NCBI RefSeq assembly: GCF_003590095.1
Contig: NW_020799990.1
Coordinates: 1-64,000, forward strand
Direction of reading: 5' to 3'
Source: Trichoplusia ni
Lineage: Eukaryota > Arthropoda > Insecta > Lepidoptera > Noctuidae
DNA length: 64,000 bases
In this document: in pieces, positions 1-10,700 of the stretch
Layout of the letters: every line of letters starts with the position of its first letter
Position numbering within the stretch: position 1 is the first letter of the stretch
The notes under the pieces: model-generated
Told to the model about the DNA's origin: nothing
Seen by the model: the letters and a program-made list of their open reading frames with translations, nothing else
Databases searched by the model: none
Translations under genes and position numbers: made by a program

Positions 1-190
1 TCTATCAGCCTCAGTGTTAACAGCCTGGTTTTCTGCGTCATCGGCTGAAGGCTCCGGCGTCGGCCGGCAACGGGGAATCACGCCGTTGTACTCGCACATT
101 CCAAAGATGAGGATTGCAAAGCCAATGAGATGTTGCCAGTGGAAGCTCTGCCACCTCACAGCTAGCGAAAACATCCATATCACGAAAGTC
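1..190 (-). pseudogene. Partial duplicate of SLC35F6-like last coding exon
   Basis: This is the beginning of the terminal coding exon of the SLC35F6-like gene. It is base-for-base the same as 32134-32323, including the acceptor AG just above position 190, and the window edge cuts it before the stop codon. The translated part gives the last membrane segments and the start of the polar tail seen in the intact gene. Only this exon and the next one (2567-2693) exist here; the five upstream coding exons are absent because the duplicated block ends at 3885. It is either a 5'-truncated gene fragment or an assembly duplicate. The exon sequence itself is undamaged. Confidence 0.75.
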
Positions 191-302
191 CTGAAAAATA
201 TTTGTCCTTAAATTAAGATTCCAAGAATTTATAAAGAATTATGAACCTTATGTTATTTTAATTTTTCTTTTAGTAATAATTTCTGAGTACCTACACGAAG
301 AA

Positions 303-2215
303 TCAATCAATCAATAACTTTATTGCATTCCATAATGTGTACAAAGCTGGTGGGTAAAAATTAGGAAAACAATTATGGACCCTGTCGGGCACAGCAAAAT
401 TTGTTTTTTTAGAGGAGAGGATGAAGGACGCTTTTTAACATTTTAATATTAAATCAAGGAAGAGAATTTACTTTTACATATTTAAGTAGATTTGATTTAT
501 TCTATTTTAATTATTATTATTTATGACATATTTAATATTATTAGTTTATACTATATACATTCTATATTATATATAAATCTTTATTCATTGTTTTATATAC
601 TATATGTATTTTTTATTAACTAAATAGTAAGTATATAATTATATAATTAAAGATATGGCACGGTAAGTAGGTAAATATATTAATGTATTAAGTATTAATA
701 TTGCTTGTTTGTAGTTAGAATTTTATTTGAAGTATTCGTCGATTGTGTAGTAGCTTCTATCTAAGACAAATCGTTTTCAGTTTATTGCTAAATATATTGT
801 TTGATTCTGTATTTTTTATGTATTCTGGTAAATTATTGTAGATTTTAATGGACGTAACAACGCACTAGAGGAGTGCATCTTTAATCGTGAAGTTGGTAGA
901 TTGAGTCGATTTCCATGTCGAAGTTTATATTTTGTTTGAATGTCTTCTCTTTTATTGTAGAATTGAGGGTACCTTCTTACAAATTACAAATTTTCAAATA
1001 TATAGAGACAGGGCAGAGTTAAGATGTTTAGTTCTTTGAAGTGTGGTTTACATGAGTCGGTGTCTTCGATGTTAGTAAGTATTCTTATAAGTTTTTTCTG
1101 TATTGTAAAGAGTAAAGGTGCGTCTGTACTGTTACCCCACAATATTATTCCATATTTAAGCCAAGCGAACGCGTACGCATAGTATCTTACCATTGCTGTT
1201 TTGAGGTCTGTAGTTTTCTTTATTTCTCTGAGAGCATATGCAAATTTAGATAACTTACTTTATAATTTCTGTATGTGAGGTTTCCAGTCAATGTGCGTAT
1301 CTATATCTAGGCCTAAACGGGTGAATTTATTTATAATTTCTAATTTGGATCCTTTGTATTCAAAATTAATATTTATGGGGTTTTTTTGGTCGCGGGTGAA
1401 AAGCAATTATTTTTGTTTTATTAAAGTTAATTTCAAGGTTGTGTTCGCTCATCCAAAATATTGTGGTGTCAAGTAAAGATGTTAGTGTTTGGTTTAAATT
1501 ATGGTTACTACAACATGATGTTAGAATAGAGACGTCATCGGGCAAATAATACGCTCTTTTCGTTTACTTGATTAGGGAGATCATTAATGTAGACTAAGAA
1601 CAGTAGGCATCTTAGGACACTTCCCTGCGGTATGGAGGCGTTTACGGGTATGTTTTGTGATCTGATTTGTTCAATATGTTGTGTTTGTGTATTGTAGTGT
1701 TCTATTCCAACGACTTGTTCTCCGTTTTTTTAAATATGATGTAAACAGTCATGACTTTTCCCCGCGGATACCTATGTTGTAGAGTTTATTTAATAAAATA
1801 TCAAATTGTACTTTATACAAGCTTTGGTCATGTCTAATAGTAGTCCAATAGCATATTTTTTATTATCAATAATTTTTAGTGCTTCTTGGATATACTTGTA
1901 GACAGCCAAAACAGTGGATCGGTTCTTGCGAAATCCATTTTGGCTGTCATTGAATACACTATTTTTTTCGCAAAATGCATAAACGCGGTTACACATGACT
2001 TTTTCAAATATTTTGATGCCGTTGCTAGTAGTGCAATTGGACGGTAATTGTTCGGGTCTGTTTCATCGTTTTTCTTGAAAATGGGTTTAATGAGCGCCTT
2101 TTTGAGTAGGTGTAGGTGTAGCAGGAATCAATAGTGAAAGCATGACGCAGATAGCATTTTCTTGTAACAAACAAATCCTGAAATGTTCTGTGTCTGGGTG
2201 TAATTTATCTATATA
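303..2215 (-). mobile_element. Non-LTR retrotransposon fragment (copy 1)
   Basis: This is the duplicate of the LINE fragment at 32434-34350. The 3' end carries the ATTGATTGATTG-type tail (seen as AATCAATCAATC on the plus strand near 303). Reverse-transcriptase reading frames are recognisable (1996-1790 and 1193-984 give the same peptides as the partner copy) but are broken by many more frameshifts than in the partner. It is not functional. In the intact gene it sits in the last intron. Confidence 0.75.
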
Positions 2216-2566
2216 TGTATGTATTTAGAAATATATAAATATGTTTATCAGTTGTCTAGTACTCATAATACAAGCTCTGCTTAGTTTGAGACTAGATGGT
2301 GTTTGTGAAAGTTGTGGAATATTTATTATTAATGGCTGAAACTGTAGTGCACTTCCTCATTTCACGAATTGAACATTACGTCAAGTTTTCACGACAATTA
2401 TACCCTCGTTAAGAATTACAGTGTAGTACAAATTAAAAAAATTGATCTAAAGCAAGCACAAAGCTTTTGGACAAGTATATTGAACGAGAGCAAATTATTC
2501 ACAGCCCTTTCTATTTCTAGTAAGAAAACTAACAATCATCGTTACGTGAATACCAAAACGTACGCA

Positions 2567-2693
2567 CTAATGGAGTCTAGAACCATTCTGGTGGTAGCCG
2601 ACATTTCCTTGGTGATGCTGACCCCGGCGAAGTTGAAGAACGCAATGGAGACGATAGTACCCATGGTAGCGACCAGCAGCAGAGGGTTGTTAG
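2567..2693 (-). pseudogene. Duplicate of SLC35F6-like exon 6 with damaged splice donor
   Basis: This matches 34710-34836 of the intact gene and encodes the segment with SIAFFNFAG and SATTRMVLDS. One C present in the intact copy (plus strand GCACCTAATGG) is missing here (GCACTAATGG). The deletion falls at the exon/intron junction: AG|GTGCGT becomes AGTGCGT. Splicing at the remaining GT would remove one exon base and shift the frame into the last exon. It may be a real mutation or a consensus error. Confidence 0.7.
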
Positions 2694-2895
2694 CTGGAAT
2701 ACCAGAAAACCGTTGAAGAGTAAAAAATTATCAGACGACTAAGAGTTTCCAATTATTAAACATTATAAGATGTAGTATTATGTGTTATATCTTTTTCATT
2801 TTCATGTAAGAAATAATATAAAAAATAATATTATAAATCACGTCACAACCAGTAAAACACAATGTTATAGCTGCCATCGATATTAATATTGTAAA

Positions 2896-3147
2896 AGCTG
2901 AAGAGTTTGTTTGTTTGAACGCGCTAATCTCGGGAACTACTAGTTTAAATTGAAGAATTAGTTTTGTGTTTAATAGACCATTCCTCGAGGAAGGTTATAG
3001 GCTATATAACAATACGCTGCAAGTAATAGGAGCGAAGATACAATGGAAAATGTGGCAAAAACGGGGAAAATATTCATCTCCGAGGGCTTCCGTTCAAAGA
3101 TTTCTAACTTACATATTTTAACCACGCGGACGAAGTCAACAGCTAGT
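2896..3147 (+). mobile_element. Helitron-like repeat, copy 1 element a
   Basis: The element starts with the GCTGAAGAGTTTGTTTG block, continues through AACGCGCTAATCTC and the CACGCGGACGAAGTC block, and ends AGCTAGT. This is the non-autonomous Helitron-like consensus that is common in Lepidoptera. The 5' TC end is degraded. It duplicates the element at 35032-35287. Confidence 0.55.
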
Positions 3148-3436
3148 TTATGTATAAAGTGAAGAGATTATTATAAACTGTCATTGATTGACTTAAAAAA
3201 ATCAAGGTTACTAAGACGCCATAACAGCCTTGGCCTATTTCGAGCTGTGTTTCGAGGTAAACTTAAAGTAAACGTAAAGTTCATTGTTAAACACGCTTTA
3301 AACTTCACGAAGTTCGCTAAAGATGAATTTTTTGGTGTACGTTTCGTTGACAGAAAGAAGCAAAGGGAAAAGTGCGGTAAAAGTTATAGGGAGAGGCCTG
3401 TTTGTAGTAAAGAGCCAATAAAAACAAATAATATAA

Positions 3437-3670
3437 TCTATACTAATATATAAAGCTGAAGAGTTTGTTTGTTTGTTTGAACGCGCTAATCTCAGGAACT
3501 ACTGGTACAAACTGAAAAAATATTTTTGTGTTGATTAGATCATTCATTGAGGAAGGTTTTAGGCTATATACCATCACGGGGCGAAGATATAATGGAAAAT
3601 ATAGAAAAAACAGGGCAGGTATAAATCATAACGTATATCTTCTAGCCACGCGGACGAAGTCGCGGGCAAC
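3437..3670 (+). mobile_element. Helitron-like repeat, copy 1 element b
   Basis: It begins with TCTATACTAATATATAAAG after an A, as expected for a Helitron 5' end, and carries the same internal blocks as its neighbours. The 3' end reads CGCGGGCAACAACAAC, so the CTAG terminus is lost. It duplicates 35578-35811. Confidence 0.55.
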
Positions 3671-3836
3671 AACAACAAAGTTCTTGTGACTAATATTATT
3701 TAAAATCAAGAGAAAACAAATACTACAGTACTAGTATTCTATCTTGACTACAATTTATGGTATTTTTATAATATCTTGTAGTACTAGGCTCTTTTACAGT
3801 ACAAGTCGGGCAATACGCGATAGTAAACTTGCATCA

Positions 3837-3885
3837 TCTATACTAATATATAAACCTGAAGAGTTTGTTTGTTTGATTGTTTGTT
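3837..3885 (+). mobile_element. Truncated Helitron-like repeat at duplication breakpoint
   Basis: Only the first 49 bases of the element are present (TCTATACTAATATATAAAC through the GTTTG repeats). The sequence then switches to unrelated DNA at 3886. The partner copy continues to a full CTAGT end at 36246. The breakpoint of the 3.9 kb duplicate therefore lies inside this element. Confidence 0.6.
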
Positions 3886-4344
3886 ACTTACTTATTATTT
3901 TGTCTCGTAAACTCTTTTAGGTTCAGTACAAAAATATAAGATTTATAGTTAGAATAAATCTGATAAAATTTGTTGTAAAAATCAGTATAATTTGAGACGG
4001 TTAATAAATTTTTATATTATATCAAAAAAATCGGAATGACAAAATGTTTTCTTAATCGTATCAAAAATCACTGGGGCATTACTTTTAACGGACGAATTGA
4101 ACACCTTATGTACATTATCTTTAATTTAGAATTTTAATAAAATACAGACATTCAGAAGAGATATACATCTTAAGACTAGATAAAATATGGATGCCATGTT
4201 AAATAGGATTTGGATTCGTGATGACTGCCAAGTCTTCACTGGTAAACTGCTAATTAAATATTGGATATCGTTAAAGGAAACAGATATTTCGTTTTTTTGT
4301 GACACAATTGTCTTAAACACTAAATCATCTGTACTCGTGAGTAG
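3886..4344. other. Intergenic spacer and LDH-A 3' flank
   Basis: This is AT-rich sequence between the duplication breakpoint and the poly(A) region of LDH-A. I see no coding exon. The 88-codon minus-strand frame at 4126-4392 overlaps the LDH-A 3' untranslated region and resembles no family I know. Confidence 0.4.
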
Positions 4345-4350
4345 TTTATT
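4345..4350 (-). terminator. Candidate poly(A) signal of LDH-A
   Basis: AATAAA on the minus strand (TTTATT on plus) lies about 230 bases past the LDH-A stop codon and is the first canonical signal downstream. Confidence 0.45.
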
Positions 4351-4578
4351 ACAAATGATGCAATAAACAATTACAGGAATAGCCAGTAGCAAAGTTCAGA
4401 ATACAATTTTTTGGTATTGCAACACTGAACCATAAACGTAACGTAAACGAACTTTAGAAAACGAGTACAGTCGTTTAAAGAACAATAAATTAAAAAAAAT
4501 ATATTCGGTTACTACAATCACTTTAGTATAAGAAGACAATATTTGGACATTGAAAATCAATCTTATCTTAAATAATAC

Positions 4579-4743
4579 TCAGAACTTAATGCCGGCTTGT
4601 ACTTTAGCCATGAGGTCGGCTGACTGGTGCAGCTGCGAGCGTTCAGTCTGGGTCAGCGGCTGGCGGATGACGTCACACACTCCGCTACGACCGAGCACGC
4701 ACGGGAGGGAGAGGAATACTTCGTCGTTAATGTCGTGTTCGCC
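4579..4743 (-). CDS. Ldh: LDH-A exon 7 (C-terminal helix, stop TGA)
   Basis: The acceptor CAG lies just above 4743 and the exon enters in phase 0. It encodes 54 residues starting GEHDINDEVFLSLPCVLG and ending AGIKF, followed by TGA. This matches the usual LDH C-terminus. Confidence 0.95.
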   Translation of the reverse strand, partial: GEHDINDEVFLSLPCVLGRSGVCDVIRQPLTQTERSQLHQSADLMAKVQAGIKF

Positions 4744-7700
4744 CTGGAACAGAGTAAATATTATATTAGTTGACTTTGAAATAAGGCGAAGGCAAAAAGT
4801 TAGTGGACATGCTTGAATGCAATTAAAGGGAAAGGCTTGAATACTTTGGCGGCCACTGAAATACGTTTCTATCCGTCTAAGTGGAGGTGAATGTCATGAG
4901 GATTTTTCACTTATAGAAGCGATATAACTAAGGACATTGTATTCTTTGTTAGCTATTTTATTTCATCTGGATACGAAGAAATCCGAATCATTATTAAATC
5001 CGATGTTTCTTACGCCAACAGGACACTCTCCCCCTTCATATTTTACAAATTAGTAAATATAGTACCTTGAGGTAAGTAGACACAGCGTGCACACTGTTCG
5101 CGTTGGACAGTATAGCCCTTGCCAGCTGCGAGAGCGAGAGGCCGATAGCCCAGGAGGTGTAGCCCTTCAGCTTGATGACCTCGTAGGCGCTCTTGACGAC
5201 CATGGTGTGCGTCTCCTTCCAGTTCTCAGGGTCACTGTCCGAGCCAATCTTCTGGTTCAAGTCGCTGAGCCGTACGCCCGCTATGTTCACGCCGGACCAG
5301 ACGGGCACTAGTAATGTAATAATAGCTAGTTAGTTTTTTTATTGTAATTGGCCTTCTTCCTTCTTTTTTTATTTAATGTGAAATAGCCAAAATTTTGCCA
5401 AGCTGGTTGTATGTTTTGGCCGCTCAAAAATTAGTTAATACGTCTAATGCTAAATAAACATTGCTTTCAATACCAAAATTGTGCCTTAAATGGGAAAATT
5501 TTCTTAAAAAGTACCTACAGTGGAACATACAACTCATCATCCATGTTTAAAGCTCCTCTTTGAACAAAATCGATTAAAATAAATAGGTTACTGATATAAG
5601 GTTAGCTAAGGTTAGTAACAACACCTCACCGCTACTATCTCCGTGTTCCCCAATAATGTATCCGTGGCAGGAGGTGGTGGCGATGCCGAGTTTCTCCGAC
5701 AGCAGGTAGCGGAACCGCGCCGAGTCCAGGTTCGTTCCGGAGCCGATGACGCGGTGCTTGGGCAGACCGCTCAGCTTCCACGACACGTACGTCAAAATGT
5801 CCACTGGATTGCTCGCTATTATCAGTATAGTGTCAGGACTGTGCTTCACGAGCTGAAATAAAAAAATATATTATGTCGAATAATCGATAGAAGAAACAAA
5901 AAAGAATAACCCAGTACAATGTTAGACCCTCATGTGTGAACAGATCACAGGTAAGGTATTATGTGTATATCAAGACCATTACCTTGGATCGGTGCACAAG
6001 TATTTGACTACTTTCTCCAATAAAGAAATAGTAATATAAATGTCTTTATTACTAAATGTAGCGTTGAAGGAAGTCGCTAACTTTGTTGTGCCTTATGGCA
6101 TAGGCCTACTGGAATTTCATCTCGGATATAAACATAAAATTTTTTATTAGCTGAGGAAAAAAAATTGTGTAGCTATGATGAGGGAGTCTTGACTTTAAAT
6201 GCAAAAATTCTTCATCAAAGTGATTACTGGTGATTTAAAGAGTTCTTTTCAATATGCATACCTTTATATTAATTAGAAAAATAATAATTCGGTGATCGGT
6301 ATTCTTCAATTACCTGAGGTATAATAATCTTGAGGACATCGGTGTTCCTCTGCACCAGGTCGAGGCGGCTCTCGCCTTCCCGTTGCCTCACACCGGCCGT
6401 CACCACGCAGATCTTGGACCCCGCCGAGATCGAATAATCTAATAATAACAATAATTTATTTATTTAATTACCCAGCCTTTCTAAATGCATTTGGCATTGC
6501 ATTGTTGGAATGCTAATTGTAACTGTGCTCAGACACGAAATAGTAATAACCAGAAAATTAGTTAATAAACAGAATCAACAACTAATGATTAATTGAGTCA
6601 TTATAGGTTTATTCAACATCTTTGAATATCTAATACGAATTTTATTGCTCGCAACAACGCAATGTTTATTCACGGTATTCCACCTTCTTTTTTTACTGAA
6701 ATTATTTTTATTTCAACGGATCTGTCCATCCGATTGCTTTTTTATGGTTTTGTTCTCAAAACAGAAAAGCGGAATCCTATTACTGAGGCTAAAGCTATCT
6801 GTCTTTCTAATAACAGGGAGTATCTCATGAACAAATGTTTCTTTTTTAACAGTATCATGTTGCGTTGTAGCAAAACTAAAATAGCGGATATCATGGAATT
6901 CAATTAGAAGGGAGACAAAAAAATGTGGTTTATCCCCGATTTGATTTTTAGCCCCCAGCATCGCCACTTCGACTCGATTAACTCGGCTTTTTGGATGATT
7001 TGATTGAGGATGTTTGCCCTTACCTGTGCTGGCTTGTATCTTAACATTCCTCATGAAGGCAGAGCCGTGCTGCAGGTCCATCAGCTCTCCCTTCAGCTTG
7101 TCAGCCATCACGTCTACCATCGCGATGTTGTTTGTAACACCCTGTAGCAACACGAGAATTTACATTCATCCATCACTGCTAAGTCTATTGAAGGAAGCTA
7201 AGGCTAGCAAAAAATATCAAGTATATGACGGCAAGAAGTAAACTCATAAAAGAAGCATATTTCCCACAAAACGTGCCTGTAAGAATTTTTTAAATGGTCT
7301 ATGAGCTTAGAGACGTAGTTTGATCAAAATTGGTCCTAAGGTTTTTTTTAAACTTTCATCTTCAGAATTCTACTGAATATTTTTTTGTCTAATGACTAAA
7401 TATATTGATTATTTAGAATCCTAGTCATCAATGAGAGTATTTATTGTAACAATCACGAGTTTCCGTCAGATAAGATTAGTTTCCATACTTGCATCACGCA
7501 GGGCGCGAGTGGTCGTACATGCAAGTATACACTTACATATCACGGCAAATGGGATGTCCCGTGCGCACATTTCTACACTGGCAAAAATCCATACTAGAGT
7601 TTATGCAGTTCGTTAAAGAAGGTTTATCAAAGGGTGTATCCTTGGAGAAAACTTAGTTACAAAACTTTTGGTTTCATTCTGAATAATATGGGATAAAAAA

Positions 7701-10700
7701 AAGAAACAAAATATTCAATCATATCTTTGATATAAGCCCTTTTTTAAGGACAATTTGGAAGCGATTATTTGCTTTTCAAAATGTAATTTTTATGGAAAAG
7801 AATGTGTAAGAAAGTCTATTTGCATTGACCATCACATTTTTTTTACTATACACATACTCATTCAGAGTGGGTTTATTTATACGGACTGCTTTTAACGAGT
7901 GCGTTGCTATCTAATCTAAAAATATTTCATAACATCTGTTGCCTCGCACTGGCCTGTGACGTATCGCGGGTAAACACACTTTGCAGAATTCCTGCACCAT
8001 AAGTCAATTAAGGCATAAGGCAATATAAGCCGTTAATACTGTCTCTCTCATTAATATACAATATAATCATTTTCACCCGTCTTTAAAAGGGAGGAAGATC
8101 TCAATTCATCTGTATTTTTTAAGGTTTTACTTCTGAACTTCGACTGGATGAATCAATTCTAACGTGGCCTGTTTTTTCATGAAATAGCTGACATGTAGTA
8201 AAAAAACATCAAAGTTAGCTCAGTAGTTTTGAAGAATACAGGCACATTTTTAAACAGACTGGTCGACTCCACATAGGTACCTAAAAATCTGTAGTCACTT
8301 GTATTGCAGCCCGTCATCTATCGATTATACCAACAGCCATAAATACTTTAACGTTTCACTTCCTTTTCTGCGCTTCATGTGGCCATGTCAACAGTTACAT
8401 TTATATTAGGTACTTAAATAACGAGCGATTTCTTATCGCATTATTCCCTACTTTCTGAGAATAATCTAGATACTGAGAGTAAATTGCATTCAATAATAAT
8501 CTAAATAGAAAACGCTAAATATAGTTCACCAAAAAGGATGTTCTCAGTTCGTCGGTACTTTTTTCATGTTTTTGAAATCCGATTCCACTTGCAAGTGATG
8601 CTTTTAGCACCCACTATCATACTTTGTGCTTTTTATCACCCTTCTTTAGATTTAGTCAAATACCTTTTTTACAAGCGCTTTCCTTTGATATATCTAAGCA
8701 TTTGAAGCCTTCTATTTTCTCACAAAAAAAGATACCTAACGCAGTCCTGAATAGACTGAAATGGAAGAAAAAAAGGGACACAAATAAGTTTTCTTACTCT
8801 CCCTATTAAAGATGGATACTAGAATAATAATTCTCATAAACAACACTAAAGTTGAGGATACATTTACAGCATATTAGTAAACTAGCTTGATTTCGCAACA
8901 CAGCGTAGTACCTATCTCCAGGGATTTTACCCACTCCTGGGAATTGCCATAAACAGAACAATAAAGAAATAACAATAATAATTTTCCTTTGTGGCTTCGG
9001 ATTAGAGTATACATTACCTTGTTATGACCATAAACTAATTCCACTCACAATAAAAGTACCGCGAGAAAGCAATAATTCCTAATTTTTTAAAGCCTTAAAG
9101 GCACTGATCTAGCCAATTCACAAGCGCGGCAGGATCGATGCCATTTCTAAATATCGATACATAAGTCAGTTTAATTTAATAAAAGAAAATATTTATAAAC
9201 TAAAACCGTGCAGGGAGTCGATTATGTAGCTATATTGGAAAGAAACTATGAAAGATAAAGGGTTTTAAAACAAATGAGAGAAGTATTTTTATATCTGCCT
9301 GTTGTCAGTTTTTAACAAAAAGAGAACTACTTTTTCAGATTTTGAAATAAAAAAAAAGTAGAATAGATAAAAGAAAAACGACTCCCACAGTAAGGAATTT
9401 AATCGTTGTGTCGCGAGGGTTTTCACAAACATACAAATCACATGCACAAGCCTAGCAGATATATAATCACGAACAAAACAACTTTTTGTTGCTAAAACCG
9501 ACCACAAATAGCACAGCGCAATGTGTCGCGGGTTTGATCCTCGGACAAGCACTTGTCGGAACCAAAACTTTTCCTAAGTCGGGATGTTCTTGTGCAGTAC
9601 TTGAAGTTTGTAAAAACCTTTGCTTACACTAACTTACTTTTCGTATAACTATTCATCATATCATAAATATACACTGCTTCAATGTATGCTGATATCTACC
9701 CTCTTCATATTCGAATGATATCAAACAGATAGTTCGATAATTACGACATCATCGGTCCCCAATGACTAGATTGTGCGAGTCGAAAATTTTTGATAGTATA
9801 AAATGAAGCAGAAAGGACGATTTGACCGCACATACACAACATAAAATACATCGGCAATTATTTATGAAGATAAATAAATAGTACAAAAAACACTGAACCG
9901 GAAAATGAATTGCAAAACCACACACAATATAACTAGTAAACTGTCCACAGGTCGCGGCCACACGGGAGTGTGACGTCACCCTGATGAAACCGAGGCAATA
10001 GTTAAGTAATTACATCCATGAGATCAGACACGTTAATTCTTATGGACATCATCTGACATTGTATTATTGTTACAACTGCAGAACGTTATTTAAAGTGTAA
10101 AAATCACCGAAATTTCAATTTGCTTTTTCCTCATCTTTGATTATTATCGAATGTCTTTCCTTGCGCATATTGAATAGTTATTTAACGAATATGTAAGCTG
10201 AGTTAATACTGCTCAATATAATATGTAAGTTACCTGTGTGATCATGGAGAAGACAGCGGCCATGCCGACTTGTCCGACACCAACCACCGTCACCTTGTTC
10301 CCGGTATCGTCCAGCTTCTCCTGAACGGGCTGGAACAGCTTCTCAATCGTCGCCATCTTGCCTAGAATTAAATTCACAATACGTGAGAACACCGACTCGC
10401 ATTGCTTAGCACTTTTAATATTATTCTTTAGAAAACTTTGCACTAGAGGCCCCATGGTGAGGAAACGACCGCCGCGCACCGCTACGGTAATGATACGCGA
10501 AGTTCCTTGCCTTGAAAATCGCTCAGTGCGCTCAAACGAATAGGCTGCTACCTTTAGAACTAGATTGCAACTTCCACCTACTCAAAGACGATATGAAGTT
10601 TCATTCATATGACTAATTACCTATTACGCCTAAAGGCGGCAACGGCAGTGACAAATTGTATGCGAAGCGAGTGGCATTTCGTGAAAACAAACGCAAACAA

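Larger units (their letters stand above)
1..3885. repeat. Large direct repeat, copy 1 (partner 32134-36026)
   Basis: The block matches 32134-36026 nearly base for base, in the same orientation, with an offset of about 32.13 kb. Differences are mostly single-base gains or losses, many in short homopolymer runs, and the copy is about 8 bases shorter overall. Identity stops abruptly after 3885, inside a Helitron-like element at a GTTTGTTTG-type run. The left limit lies outside the window. The indel pattern resembles an unpolished second haplotype as much as a real segmental duplication. Confidence 0.9.

Noticed and set aside
3184..3453. 89-codon frame repeated identically at 35325-35594
   Set aside because: Both copies lie in the near-identical 3.9 kb repeat, so identity is not independent evidence of selection. 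The frame ends inside a Helitron-like element and shows no family features.
4550..4816. Plus-strand 88-codon frame
   Set aside because: It is the antisense shadow of LDH-A exon 7.
9971..9978. Perfect CRE palindrome TGACGTCA in LDH-A intron 1
   Set aside because: One such octamer is expected by chance in a window this size, and another sits inside the coding part of exon 7.
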